Shown: positions 19,755 to 31,728 of the stretch, piece by piece | How the letters are laid out: each line of letters opens with the position of its first letter | Position numbering within the stretch: position 1 is the stretch's first letter | Assembly: GCA_947359465.1 (NCBI GenBank) | Contig: OX375873.1 | Coordinates: forward strand, 74,712,278 to 74,776,277 | DNA length: 64,000 nucleotides | Reading direction: 5' to 3' | Source of the DNA: Metellina segmentata | Taxonomy: Eukaryota; Arthropoda; Arachnida; Araneae; Tetragnathidae | Translations under genes and position numbers: made by a program | The notes under the pieces: model-generated | Seen by the model: the letters and a program-made list of their open reading frames with translations, nothing else | What the model was told of the DNA's origin: nothing | Database searches by the model: none

Positions 19755-21113
19755 CACTGATGTTCAAAATTAAGGTCACAAACATAAAATTTTTGAGAAC
19801 TGGAGAAATATCCGGTTTATTGCAACGAAATTCGGTACAGAGATATATTATTATTAGAGAAAGCATATAAGAACACAGCAATATGAAAAGAGTTGAATTG
19901 TTAGTTAAGATACAGGTTATATCGAAAACGGTCAAATCATGATGCATTTATCTCGGGATAGGTTCGTCTAATATGGAGTGTGGCCACCGTGCACTGCTAT
20001 ACAAGCCTCGCAACGAGCCCTCATATTGTTTATGAGGGTGTCGAGAACTGCTTGCGGCAATAAATCCAATTCTTTCAAAAGCGCGGCTTTTAACGCCTGG
20101 AGGGTCCTGGGAGGGGGTAATTTCGTGCAATTTCTCTTCCCAGACCATCCCATACATGTTCTATAGGATTGTGATCCGAAGACTTCGTGGGCCAGTTCAT
20201 ACGGCGAATATCCTCTTCTTCAATAATATCATCGACAATGTGAGCTCTGTGTGGCCGCGCATTATCGTCGATAAAAAAGACATGGTACCGCCCTAGACAA
20301 GGATTCCTTTGCTAAACTGGTCAATTTCTTTTGCGTTGGAGAGATGAGAGCGAGCTCACGTTCTCTCCAGATGAAGGCTTGTCGATAATCACTCTGTGTG
20401 TTGAATCTCGACTTATCAGTGATAAGAACACGCCCCCATTCTTGGTGTGTTCGGGTCCACGACAAACGGGCTCAACAGTGTAATGCGCTCGAAGGAAGAC
20501 ACACCACTGGACGCCGGGTGTAAAGGGCGCTTTCTGCTAGACGTCTGTATATTGTTTGCCTGGAAATTATTTTTCCAGACACACACAGCAACAATGTCAC
20601 GAGAAAGCTATGTAGCCGTTCACTGCCTATGCCGTCGTACACTTAATGCCAAGTAGCAATCCTGTGCAGCTATCTCCGCTCTTGGGGGCCTTGGCCAGGC
20701 TTCCTCGTGATAGTACCACTTGTTTGGTATTGATTCCACAACCTGGATACCACTTTTGGTGCCACTTGTAATCATCGCGCTACCTCTGCTTGAGACTGCC
20801 CAGCTTCAAGCCTGGCAACGCCTCTCCATCTCATTGAATCATCTAATGATGAGAACTCATTCTCTCTGCAAACAGTCAAACTTATGTGTTTTACCGCAAT
20901 ATTCACAACACTGTAAGAGAAAATCCCAGATGCTCAAACGGTCAACGTTGTGCTACAAAACTAACGCCAAACACCATTTATTTCAAACTGGAGGCTAACA
21001 TTGTAGAACCTCTCTTCAAAGTGTATAAAATACAAATTTCATTAAATTTTCTGGTAGCAATTTTTAATTATTTTGAAAAACGTGTTTGTGACACCTTTTT
21101 TTTTTGACACCAG
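19755..21113 (-). mobile_element. Nearly full-length dead Tc1-type element
   Basis: TA-flanked element of 1,359 bp. The left end is CACTGATGTTCAAAATTAAG; the right end, in reverse complement, begins CTGGTGTCAAAAAAAAAAGG. GTCACAAAC is shared by both ends just inside. Transposase remains run on the minus strand from about 20880 to 19970. The length is close to the usual 1.3-1.7 kb for Tc1 elements, but there is an internal coding deletion. Confidence 0.85.
19970..20880 (-). pseudogene. Tc1-type transposase pseudogene, all three catalytic acids traceable
   Basis: Minus-strand order is as follows. A helix-turn-helix DNA-binding region reads VARLEAGQSQAEVAR, a stop, then PKVVSRLWNQYQTSGTITRK. The first catalytic Asp is in VLITDKSRF (near 20425). 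The second is in FFIDDNARPHRAHIV (near 20260), and the Glu is in SSDHNPIEHVWDGLG, 34 residues later by my count. A C-terminal IAVHGGHTPY block follows. Stops fall after VAR, ERR and ATWH. Roughly 90 residues are missing between the first and second Asp, with frameshifts around 20290 and 20135. It is a clear DD34E Tc1 member but non-functional. Confidence 0.85.
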
Positions 21114-24100
21114 TATAGAAGGAACGTGTTTTTACGATGTAAGGTTTGATTCGTTGATCATGTTATAGAAAGTATACCCATTTTACAATATTCTTTTATA
21201 AATAACCATTGTTTTATTAAAATATCGTTACCAAATTGACATTAAATACAAGTAACAAAGAGTGATTAGGACAAAATTCATAAAACTAATCCGAAAGGTG
21301 ATTGAATATAGTATAAGCTTTTCAGAGATTCTACTCAGGGAGTACATCTAATTCACGATAATTTTTAAACAAAGGAGAATGAAAATTCATCACTTTCGCA
21401 TCTGTAGGTATATGATGCGCATTAGACTTCTGTATGAACCTTACAAAATCTCTAGATTTTTCATAACCGTATTGTTGAACTTAATAAGAGAACATAATTT
21501 TTCCCAGACATACATATGTTATGAGTACAACGTATTATTTCAGAAATATTATGTATAGCATGTTGATATATTCTATGCTGTACATCTGATATTGAGCAAC
21601 ATATTAAACAAACAAAATATGCTTGAGGATATAATTTAGTTTTTGTATCTATCTGAAACTCTGCACGGGCCTACAATGCTTTTAAAACATGAACAGATCA
21701 AGAGGTTTTAAACTAATTTTTTTTTTTTGGGGGGGGGGGGTGATTTGATCCTTAAAATGTGTCATCGTGTTTGTTTAATGTGCATTTAATTTTAACTTTT
21801 ACATTTGGGATTTTTAGTATTGTAAAGTTGAACTAGATCTTTTTGCTTTTATATTTTCCACATGTCGATATTGGGTTGCAACACTGATTTTTAACTGATA
21901 GGGAATATGTAACCAATCCCCTACCCGTCATTTTATTTTAATGGAAGAATAAACACGTATTGCATGCTTGTGAGCAAAATGTGAAACATGTTGCTGATGT
22001 ATTAGCGTTCCAGACACGTTTTTCTATTTGTGCGGAGAGTATATTTTAAAATATGATAATCGCTTAATGACAGACTGAAGAAGAGCCACGTTAAGCTAAA
22101 TTTCCAATTTCGAGATCTACCTCTTTCATAACAACAAACTCAAATTTTATCTTCTTGATATCACTAGTTATCTGCTTGCTAAGAGTACAAGTGTTTTGGT
22201 GGTAAGAAAATAAATTGGGCTACATCTTTTTTTTTATAGATGGTATGGGGATTTTGTTCATATATTCCAATGCTGAAGACAAATTTAGTAATTAATTCGT
22301 TTTAATATATTCACGAGGTATCTCACGTCTATTTACCGACTCATAAAAGATTAATTTAAACATGTCCTTTTGAACTACGGCAATAAATTTTTTTTCATTC
22401 CAGTAACACGTGCTGTAAGAATGAATGACTCTTATGAAAGCATCGGAAGAATACTCACTGCAATTAAATGTAACCATCTTTCAGTGGTCAATATTTTTTC
22501 ACCACCACACTAATGAAAGACTTTGTAAAAAGGTATCTTCAAATTTGGTCCAGATTTCTTGCAGTTAGAGAAAATATTTCAAAAATTAAGAGATTGAAAA
22601 TTCAAAGAAATAATCTTTGTTGGTTTTTAGATGGGGAAACAACGGAGTGATTCTGTTTTTACATAAAGGCTGAACAGCTAAGAACAATTGTTGCTACTAA
22701 CTTCTAAAGCGATCAACATATAATTCAAAACATAAACAGCTACGAGATGTCCAAATAAATTGATGAAGAGATATCAAGGCAGGTGGGATACCAAAAGGAT
22801 ATGTGATTGCTATAGTTTTTTGCCAGACGGACAGCATGACCATATAAGAGAAAGAAGAAACTATGCTTGGATATAAGATTACAAGAATTAAATAAATTAC
22901 AAACATTTAATTATGTATTTGAATATGTATTTTCTTTATTTTTGTGTTCTGTATAATGCAGTTATATATAAAAATATGGTACTTGTAATTTTTAACACTG
23001 CAATTTTATACCTACTAAGAAACATAAATTCTGTAATAAATTGTTATTTTAAATTTTAAACTTTCATTTAACTTGTAATTTAATAAAATGTGACATTCAC
23101 TTCCACCTTATAGACGTGAAAATATTGCATATTAGATACATACGTATTTTGCAATAAAGCGATCGCTAAAAGACAAAAACGGCACGCGAAGGAGATAATT
23201 TCAATTATATTTAATTTCAACATCCCAATATTTTAGTTATGAAAGCCTTATCTAATCCATTTTATGCAAAAAAGGTGAAAAGTGTAAGCTAGTGTTATGA
23301 ATATGATAATATTCAGAATTTGTTACTAATTTCAGTACTTTAAGAATTTTAGAATACTACTTTTAGAATTTCAAAATTTACTTTCTTCCTAATAAGAAGT
23401 GAAAAAGTTTCTATATTACCTGAAGGATTTGTTAAAACTTCTTTGAATAAAATATTTCCAATTTCCTTAACTATATCAAAGCAGCAAATCTTTTCTAACC
23501 TATTTGCAATCACAGTATCGGATGATAAAACTTGACTTTTATTTTTATGACCAATGCAATGTTTGTATAAATTGTTAACTACCAGACATTTTCTAGGTAT
23601 TCTAAAAACAAATAACTATTTTCCACTCGCATCACGTTTTTTTTTTTTTTTTTTTCAAAAAAGTGTTGAACTTGGTGAAAATTTTATCACTGAAGAAGTT
23701 TACTCCAGATGCATACATAATAGTAATTTTACTAAGTATGATAAAAAGGGATAGATGATAAAATTCTGAAAACATTTTGAAATATGTTCGTAGTTACATA
23801 ACATTTCATTAATCTGGTAATCTGGGTAAAAATAATCTTACAGTCATCCATTTATTGTACATGCTAAACACATTAATTGGTTAAGAACTATTTTAACTTT
23901 GTACTTTTATTGATTGGAACTTACACAATTTGGAAAACACATACGACTAAGGAAAATACTCTTGTTTCAAACTGAATTATATGAATATAAAGATTTTAGA
24001 AATTCAGAAGATTTTAAATCTGAAATATATTCATAATGAAATGAATATATTTGAATCAAAGTTATATAAGATTTAGTCCCTAGTTTACACAGTACAACTT

Positions 24101-25974
24101 GTTCGTATGACGTCACTTGATCCAAAGCAAAATAGAAGTATTTACATCACTGGGCTCAGAAGAAATTAGGAGGGGTCAGTCAACCATAATAATTGAGTAT
24201 GTTATGAGTGGACGCTGGCATTGGTCATAACATTGATTATGATGCTGGATTTTATTGGAAGTGAACCTGAAAGAAGAAATAATTGGAATATTTTGGGGAG
24301 AGTTACAGACTTTGTAAACACCGGAAGTGCAGAACCTGCGTGGCACGTGCTTACAAATGAATGAAAGAGTTACACTAATTTAGTCACCTAGCATCGTCCC
24401 TGGAACATCAAAGCAGTGATCAGCGCCTCCATAGGTAAGATATCGGAGACCAAATTTGTTGAGTACCACTCTCATAAAACCTTGTTTATAATTCACCTTA
24501 GACCCCTCACAGCATATACACCATGTGTTTGAGGGATCCACATCTCAATGAAATATATACGTAATTTGGACTTTTATTGGGACTAAATGCTTGAAATATC
24601 ACTGGAATTACATTGAGCATAAACATTTACACAAGAGTTTCCTTAATGTTATGAGTATTTGCAATGTGTATATAATTTTGCAATGAATTGATAAAAATTG
24701 AACTTGAACTCATTACAACGCCCGTACGGCTCTACATTACTGGAAGTTTGTTATGCCCCATAATCCTCCACAGATATGCTCCTTAGAGAGAGAAAACACA
24801 TTCTGTTTTAATACATTTGTTATATTTGACTTAATTTCAAATAGCATAGCGAGTGACATGTATTCAGTTTTGAAACATAACTCGAACGATAACTTTGAAA
24901 TATTCTTTATTATAGGAACTAGAAAACTGAGCACTAACAGTTGACCGAATAGGGTCATTTGAAGCAAGATGCTGTACGGGTTTGAAGTGCAATATTGCTA
25001 AACGCAGGACAACATAGTGAGTCTTCCTTGGACAGCACTCAAGATGAGTTGAGATATCAGAGTAATTATGGAGAGAGCAATCTATTCATCGCAGTATTAT
25101 GTTTCAATTTAAATGAAACACATTCTACGTTAGTTGGGTAGAATGAGTGGTCTCTGATTGATGAAGTCACGGAGTCTGCTGTAAGTGATATATACATGTA
25201 TGTACTGTCTCCGTGTCTTTCAAGTATCATAAGCGTTCAATACTCTCATGAAACGTAGTAGCGAACTGTCCCTAAATCAAATTAGTGAGTTCCAAATTAA
25301 CATAGAGATAATATATATCGCATCATTTAGGCACGTTTACATCGAAACAGCATACTTGTAAGCAATAATGTAAGATTAACCACTTAGAAGCAATCGTTTA
25401 ATAAGTTAAAAAAAGTTAAGTGTATGACTTAAAACCGATTTACCTTTTCGGTAGTTAAGTTTTCCTCTTTTCGACTTTAAAATGCAAAGTTATTTGCCAT
25501 ATAAAATGAATTAGCGTTTAAGAAAACTTATGTTTACATATACAAGAATTTGTGTTGGACTGATATGTTTTCCGTGGATTTCAGATAAAATCCTAAATCG
25601 GCTTTTTGTTGGAACCAAATGTAAAATACACAGTTTGCAGGTGGATTTAAAAAAAATGTTTGACAAAAACTACACACGACGATTAAGTGTAAGATATTTA
25701 ATGTTGTCATTATGCACTGACAGCTATTAGAAATACAACTCTAAGGAAGACATGAGAGAAATAAAGTTCGTATAACATGGGTATGATACATATATGAAAT
25801 TATCATAAATACTACTTTATTAGATTTAATGTTACTCAATAAGCAGCATTTCTTGATCTTAATATGGTCGGTAGCAGTTAGCTACACTCTTTGACAGTGA
25901 GAATATGAAATGTCCTGGAAGCGGTTTTGGGAAAATAAACTCATATAGTTTGAATATGTTTACAATGTTCACCT
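21114..25974. other. Long AT-rich stretch without genes
   Basis: I see no coding sequence, SINE or inverted-repeat element here. The only simple repeats are a T12-G11 homopolymer junction at about 21718-21741 and a T-run of about 21 at 23637-23657. Many short frames exist by chance, and none shows conserved motifs. An intron or plain intergenic DNA would look the same. Confidence 0.6.
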
Positions 25975-26095
25975 GTAGTGGCAACTGCTGGTGCCTTAAG
26001 TACTGATTTCATGAACCATATATCTTCAAAAGATGATAAATCTGGTGAATGCGCTGGTCATGGAACTTTAGGAATATGATAGCTAACTAGAAATA
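25975..26095 (-). pseudogene. Tiny Tc1-type transposase relic
   Basis: Minus-strand reading gives PAHSPDLSSFEDIWFMKS, the signature around the catalytic Glu of Tc1-family transposases (W-P-x-x-S-P-D-L-x-x-x-E). A stop replaces the preceding Trp. Only about 35 residues are traceable and no inverted ends were found. Confidence 0.6.
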
Positions 26096-26199
26096 GTTAG
26101 ACGTGAGACATCGATCGGACATTGTCGCGCTCTTAAATGACATAAAAGAAACGACAAAGATAGGGATAAAGAAAGGTTATAACAATTACAGTAATAGTG

Positions 26200-26480
26200 A
26201 GGGGGGATCTGATAGAGTCCTATACCATATGGGAATAGAGTTCCACGATCTGCGTGGAGTTGCTCACGAACCCGTGATAGTTCTCTTCGTGGGGTCAGGT
26301 GTGACCACTCCCCGCTTACCCCCGGTAATTGCTACGAATTCCCATTTGGGTTGCTTCACAAACCAACACTACGGCCTCGTTACTGTCAAATGCGGTTCAA
26401 ATCGCGAAGAGATCCAATCGGCGTGACATCACAGTCTCTTGCGAATTATATTCAATTGAAAAATTAATTATTAAAAATAT
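26200..26480. repeat. Hairpin-rich repeat family, copy
   Basis: GTGGGGTCAGGTGTGACCAC and GGTAATTGCTACGAATTCCC lead into GAAGAGATCCAATCGGCGTG and ACATCACAGTCTCTTGCG. It ends in AATTGAAAAATTAATTATTA. The order matches 5340-5790, but the TTTGGTTTGC palindromes are reduced to one damaged copy. The 107-codon frame starting at 26103 runs into this repeat and is not supported. Confidence 0.7.
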
Positions 26481-26519
26481 GAAACAAATAAGGTATTAAT
26501 CTACTGTAAAATTTTCCTT

Positions 26520-26870
26520 GTCCGTGACAGTTCTTTTCATGTGGTCAGGTGAGACCACAGCTCGCTTACGCTCACCTACCCCGGTAATTGCTACGCATTC
26601 CCATTAAATTGTGAAGAAATCCAATAGGCGTGACGTGTTGTTCTCGGTTCTTTCCCTTAGAAGATTGACCGACGACAATAGTCCGTTGTGTTGCTCTGAT
26701 ATGACGTTGACTAAAAATTACCAATTTAAATTTTCCACAGATTTCAAATCCGTTGAAATTTTTACTCTATTTTTAAACGATCTGGGGGGATAGAAATATA
26801 ATCGGCGTGACGTCACAATCTCATGCGGAAAATATAAATATTCAATTGAAAAATATTTACTAAAAGAAAA
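26520..26870. repeat. Hairpin-rich repeat family, copy interrupted by a SINE tail
   Basis: A second copy, directly after the first, begins GTGGTCAGGTGAGACCAC, then GCTCGCTTACGCTCACC. It is broken near 26635 by the SINE tail and ends GGCGTGACGTCACAATCTCA with the AATTGAAAAATATT tail. The two copies form a tandem pair. Confidence 0.65.
26636..26735 (+). repeat. 5-prime truncated SINE
   Basis: Only the last ~100 bp of the family is present: GTTGTTCTCGGTTCTTTCCC, then GACAATAGTCCGTTGTGTTG and ACGTTGACTAAAAATTACC. Truncation from the 5-prime side is typical of LINE-type target-primed reverse transcription. Confidence 0.7.
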
Positions 26871-29439
26871 TCAAATGTATAAGGTATCGATCTCCTTTGA
26901 CAAAAGACTCTAGAATCGGGAAACTTGGTATGGTTCCAATGGCTGACATTACACTCAAACTACTTCCTTCTTCTTTCCTTAGTTAATCGAGGTCACCAGG
27001 AAAAATGAAGGAAATATTGGTAAAATCAGACTTCCTAAACGATGAGACCAGACGGTTAGATTCACGGAAGTAGTTTAGCATCGGAGCCTGTATTTCCCGT
27101 GAGCCTCGACCGAGGAACGTGTGATCCGAAAGACGGAAGGAGAAAAAACTGGTTCTACAGGCTGACGTAGGTCGAAAATATCAAAATCGAGGTGCTTCTT
27201 CCGTCTCAGGAATGGAAGAAAGAGTTCCGTTCCGGAGAAGAAAGAAAGGATAATGAAAAAAAAAACTTATATATTCATTTGAAAATGTTCTGATAAACTT
27301 TTAAAATTTGGGTGCGATTTAGAAAAATCACAAAAGATTCGGACTACCTGTGTGCCTATTTTCATTATTGTATATGCCATAGATTCGTCAAGATACCCAC
27401 AAACAAAGAGACAGACAGAAAAAACATTTCATTTTATAATAGTAGAGATTGGGTACCAGACCTGTATTGGGCTGTATTAAGCATACGTTATTTATTATGC
27501 TCCCCTCACTGTCAGACTTTCATCTTGGGGTATCATTCAAGATTCACATGAAAAAGATATGCAGATCGATTTACTTTTTCATATTCACCATATTGGCACC
27601 ATAGATAAAGAAGCATACGTTTACTAGAATTTAGAATCAATGGTGGCCTAAGCCATGGTTTCATAGTCTAGAAAATGTCAGATGCTGCAAAAAAAACATT
27701 TTGGTACTACCATTGATTATTAATAATTCTGGGGAGAAGAATAAATGATTGCAGAAGCAATGGGTACCTAGAAAAGATGACCAGTTACTGCACATGGCAT
27801 CTTATGCTTTGTGATAATACTGGTTGTGCAGCACACTGTAACTATGAGCGAAGGTGCTTGATGTGAATTACACGATCACTTAATCATTCGCATACGATGT
27901 ATGTCTTATTTTGTTTGTTTGTGCAACACGGCCGTTGAAATCTTTGACGCCAGTGTGTTTTGTTCATCTACTGATTAACACCATATTAGATTCATTTACA
28001 TTCCACCGACTATCGACCTCCGTGGAATGTATGTGTATTCCCTCAATTTAACCCTATATTCCCTTAAAAGGCAAACGGCTCTTATATGGACCCTTTCTCT
28101 ATCTTATAAGTTTTCCCAAATTACTTATGCAATGTCTGCCTGGAAAGTACCAAGTCAGTACCAATGAAACGAGAACAATTTGCGTGGCATCAATGTACTT
28201 GGCAAGCAAGGAATAAAGTTTCAGTTAATATTGAAGAGTCTATAAAGTTTCTATAAAGTATAAGTTAATATTGAAAAAGTTTAAATAAAGTTAAAAGTTT
28301 ATTCCGAGTATAGAGTAGGCTAGAACGTAGTTTTATGTTGCCAACCATGTATTTATATTCAAAGAAAAAGAAAAATCCAGTTGTCGCACAGGGATATAGA
28401 TATTCATTTTATGCTAACATTTTCTATCTGTCACTCTCAATAGGGGCCTTCTTTCCCAAATAGCAAGAGGGAGAAAGAGGAAATATTTCAGTTCTAAAAG
28501 GAGATATTTGATTTCATATTCTGATGGAAAGAGGCTATCCATTTCTTTTCAACACCTTTGTACGAAATCTCCGAAGAATTTATGGAACCAAAATGTCTCC
28601 TACTCTCCACTTTTATTTTAACAGGAATGTTCTAGAATTTTTTTTCAACATTTGAGATGTGCAAGACTCGTGATATTCTTTACATTTTGATATCCAAGAT
28701 TTTTGAGCAGAAATATATATATATATACTATTGTGTGTGTCCTAGTTAAATATTTCATTAATGCAATATTCAGAATAGCAATTATAGTTATATTGATATA
28801 ATGGTTGGTAATAACTTAATTCATGAAAATGGAAATTATATAAAAAATATTAAAATCTCAAAACTGCTTTGCTACCGAAACTTGGAACATATTTTACAGT
28901 ATACATTATGCATATATTCTCTCTGCATGTGAATTTTCTATACCATGAAACACATTTCTTTATGGCATTTAAATTGCAACGTTCTTCCGATATAATTAAA
29001 TTTTTTGTTTCATTAATTTTCAAATATTTGCTTTAACTCCATAATGAAACATAATGAAAATGTGACTACGATAAATTATTAACAAACTCATTTTAAGCTT
29101 TTGGTTGCTTTTAAAAAATTTATTCCTGAAAAGAAATTTTTATACCAGACACAAAACTAGCATTTTCTACAAAAATCTTTCATATTTGTTCAGAGGAAAA
29201 CGTGAGTCTTATATCTTGTATTCCTTTTAACTCTTGTGTGAATGTTTATCTTTAAAAATGGATATCTTCGAAGCTGTCTTTTCTATTAAATTGAGATGTT
29301 TAATGAGTTTTCCAATCAACTAAGATAATTATGTGGCTTGACATATGAAAACATATATTTTCTAGAAGTGTAGCAATTTAAATGAATTTAAATGCTTAAA
29401 AACATTATGTTCTATATAAATATGCTCTATGTTTTATTA
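26871..29439. other. No gene recognised
   Basis: The part 26930-27250 is moderately GC-rich and purine-rich, with no matching repeat in the window. The rest is AT-rich. At about 28213-28300 there are small internal doublings of AAGTTTCTATAAAGT-like units. No exon was supported. Confidence 0.5.
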
Positions 29440-29900
29440 ATGTGGGCCAGCAGGAGGCGAAGCCCCCTGGTATTTAAAAAACACACTTCTCAATAATAAA
29501 TACCCTTTTTCATACTTTAATACTCTTTTTAAAAGATTTATTAATATCAACAACTACGCAACACTTGACTAATTCTGTATCGTAATTTTTTTCGAGTCAT
29601 ATAAGTTACGTTTGAATTCGATTTTACTGTTCATAGAATTCTTTTTAAATAGGAGTTGGAGATTTTCTTTTTCTACTTTTTACTTTTCATTTTTATGGTT
29701 TCTCTCTCGTTGCAACAGAAGTTTAATGTATGTTAGCGGCCGTTTAGTTGGAAGAGGTAGTTGGTGACATTTTGTGGCGATTTTCGGGCTTGGTGTTGCA
29801 GATATCCCGGCTGATATTGCGGGTTCGATTTCGTTTCCTTCCTACTCTTTTTTTAATGTTTTGTTTTATTATGTTTATGCTTATTAATGGTCTTTTGGAG
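29440..29900 (+). repeat. Interspersed repeat family R1, copy C, next to a GC hairpin
   Basis: The hairpin AGCAGGAGGCGAAGCCCCCT at 29450-29470 is followed by the R1 outer part (CACACTTCTCAATAATAAAT). The R1 core follows at 29738-29900 (TAGTTGGAAGAGGTAGTTGG, GGCTTGGTGTTGCAG). The hairpin resembles the terminal hairpin at 53397-53415, which links R1 to the hairpin-rich family. Confidence 0.6.
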
Positions 29901-30060
29901 GTATATAAAAAAATTTCAGCATAATGCTGCTCATATTGAACCCCGGCAAGAAGAGTGACAAAAATAAAAAATTTAAAGTTTTCATGTCATTGAAAAATAT
30001 GTATGAGGTGCCACAGCGTGTTATATTATTATTCAATAGAATATAATAGAAGTTATCATT

Positions 30061-30408
30061 ATAAATACTTACGCCGACCAACCGGTATAGTGGTTAAGGT
30101 GTTAGCCTCTAGATCGGAAGGTTCCTGGTTCGAATCCGGGTACGGGCATGGATGTTTGTAAATGTATGGTGTAGAGGCGGCTGGTGCACCTTAAATCTGT
30201 CGTGGCCGAAAGTCCTCACGTTGGGTTGGCGTGGAAGTTTGGAGAGTGGGGTGCCAGCTCAGGTGTTGCTTCGTCATCTGACCGTTAATTACGAGGTGTT
30301 GTCCTCGGATCTTTCCCTTAAGGGACTGATCCCGGACCGTCGTCAATAGCCCGTTGTGTTGCTCTAGTACGACGTTAACTAAAAATTACCATTACCATAA
30401 ATACTTAC
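30061..30408 (+). repeat. Full-length tRNA-derived SINE with 12-bp target duplication
   Basis: The SINE runs 30073-30396 and is nearly identical to the copy at 15191, with a few substitutions and a small deletion after CATCTGACCG. The B box GGTTCGAATCC is intact at 30127-30137. The flanking ATAAATACTTAC repeats exactly at 30061-30072 and 30397-30408. The ATTACC tail is short. The undamaged duplication and high similarity indicate a young insertion. Confidence 0.95.
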
Positions 30409-30659
30409 CTAAAATTTTAAAAAACGTATACAATTTCAATATACGTTTTCTAGTATCCGTTAAGTTGATGTTTCTCTAATTCTGGAATTTTAAGTAGTGT
30501 CACTTTTCCTACCGGGGTGCGATATGGACAAAACGCCATTTTATGTTGCTTGGGTCATTGTCCTCCCTGATAACGCCCTGATCCACCAACATTTCTTCAT
30601 TTTTTTTACCACCTACTTTTATTCATTATTTTGAATTTCCTGTGTTCTTGAATATATAT

Positions 30660-31588
30660 CACTCATTGCCATAAAAATTTGCGCACCAAGAAAAAGTCGT
30701 CAAAATGAAACGAAATTTTACACATGTAAGTACTACTTTGATATAAGTAAGTGATTAGAAAATCAAAGAAAAATTATCATTTATTGCAGAAAAAGTACAA
30801 ATGAACGGAAGTTTTAGTACTCTTTTGGACACCCTCTAGCGCAAATGCACTATGCGATACGAGCGGGCATTGATGCATACAAGTTCTGTATGATGTCCTG
30901 AGAAATCTCGTTCCACAGTTGCTTTAAACGCGCCTCTAGTTCGACCAAACTCGTAGGGTGTCCAACTTGCCATCCCAATTGATCCCAGAAATGCTCGATT
31001 CGTGACAAATCTGGTGATCGAGTAGGCCATTGAAGGGTGTTGATGTGGCGGAGGTAGTCTTGAGACATACTTGCTGTGTGTGGCCGAGCATTGTCTTGTT
31101 TAAAAATGGCTCCTGGTAGCCCTGCCATGAGTGGTATCACATGTGGCTGAAGGATGTCATGGACGTACCGCTGGGCTGTCATGGTGCCATGGATCAATAT
31201 TAGTGGTGACCGTGTATCGTAAACAATGGCACCCCATACCATCACACCAGATGTGGGAGCGGTATGTCGCTGCAAAGCGAAGTCAGGATTCAGGCGTTCA
31301 CCACGAGGCCTCCACACACGAACACGATTGTCATCACTGCTCAAATTGAATCTAGATTCGTCGCTGAAGACGACCTGGTTCCATTCCGTTGCAATCCAAT
31401 CCCGTCGTGCGCGACACGACTCCAAACGGAGGCGTCGGTGGGTGGGTGTCATTGGCAGCACACGTAATGGGCGCCACGATAACAGATGTCCTTCAGCCAG
31501 GCATCTTGTGATCGTTCGGGAAGACACAGGGGCCCGTAGTGAAGGTGCTGCCTGTGTTTGGATAGCGGCCAATGAGGCAAAAAAACAA
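30660..31588 (-). mobile_element. Tc1-type element truncated at its 5-prime end
   Basis: The 3-prime end of the element lies at 30660 (CACTCATTGCCATAAAAATT, a Tc1-style inverted terminus). It runs leftward on the minus strand through the transposase. The DNA-binding half and the other terminus are missing. At about 31588 the sequence changes abruptly into the 3-prime end of a second Tc1-type element in the same orientation. Confidence 0.8.
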
Positions 31589-31728
31589 TAGTAATTGTCC
31601 GAAATCAGTATTTGGTGTCGCCACCACGCGCTGCAATTAGTGCTGCCGTACGACTTGGCATGGAGTGAAACAGATGTTGAATGTCTGCTTGTGGAATAGA
31701 ATTCCATATTGTTTGTATGCGCACCCAA
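30850..31728 (-). pseudogene. Chimeric frame containing an intact Tc1-type DDE core
   Basis: The 292-codon frame starts inside the neighbouring element, so residues 1 to about 52 are out-of-frame sequence of that element and not transposase. From about residue 53 it reads as Tc1 transposase. The first Asp is in VVFSDESRF (D123), the second in IFKQDNARPHTA (D212), and the Glu in SPDLSRIEHFWD (E245). The Asp-Glu gap is 32 residues by my count, slightly short for a DD34E enzyme. The frame ends early at SMPARIA, where relatives continue about a dozen residues. No helix-turn-helix domain is present, so it should not be active. It is the longest open transposase core in the window, and so comparatively young. 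Confidence 0.85.

Noticed and set aside
26103..26426. A 107-codon plus-strand frame
   Set aside because: Its second half is hairpin-family repeat sequence also found at 5.3 kb, where the frame is absent.
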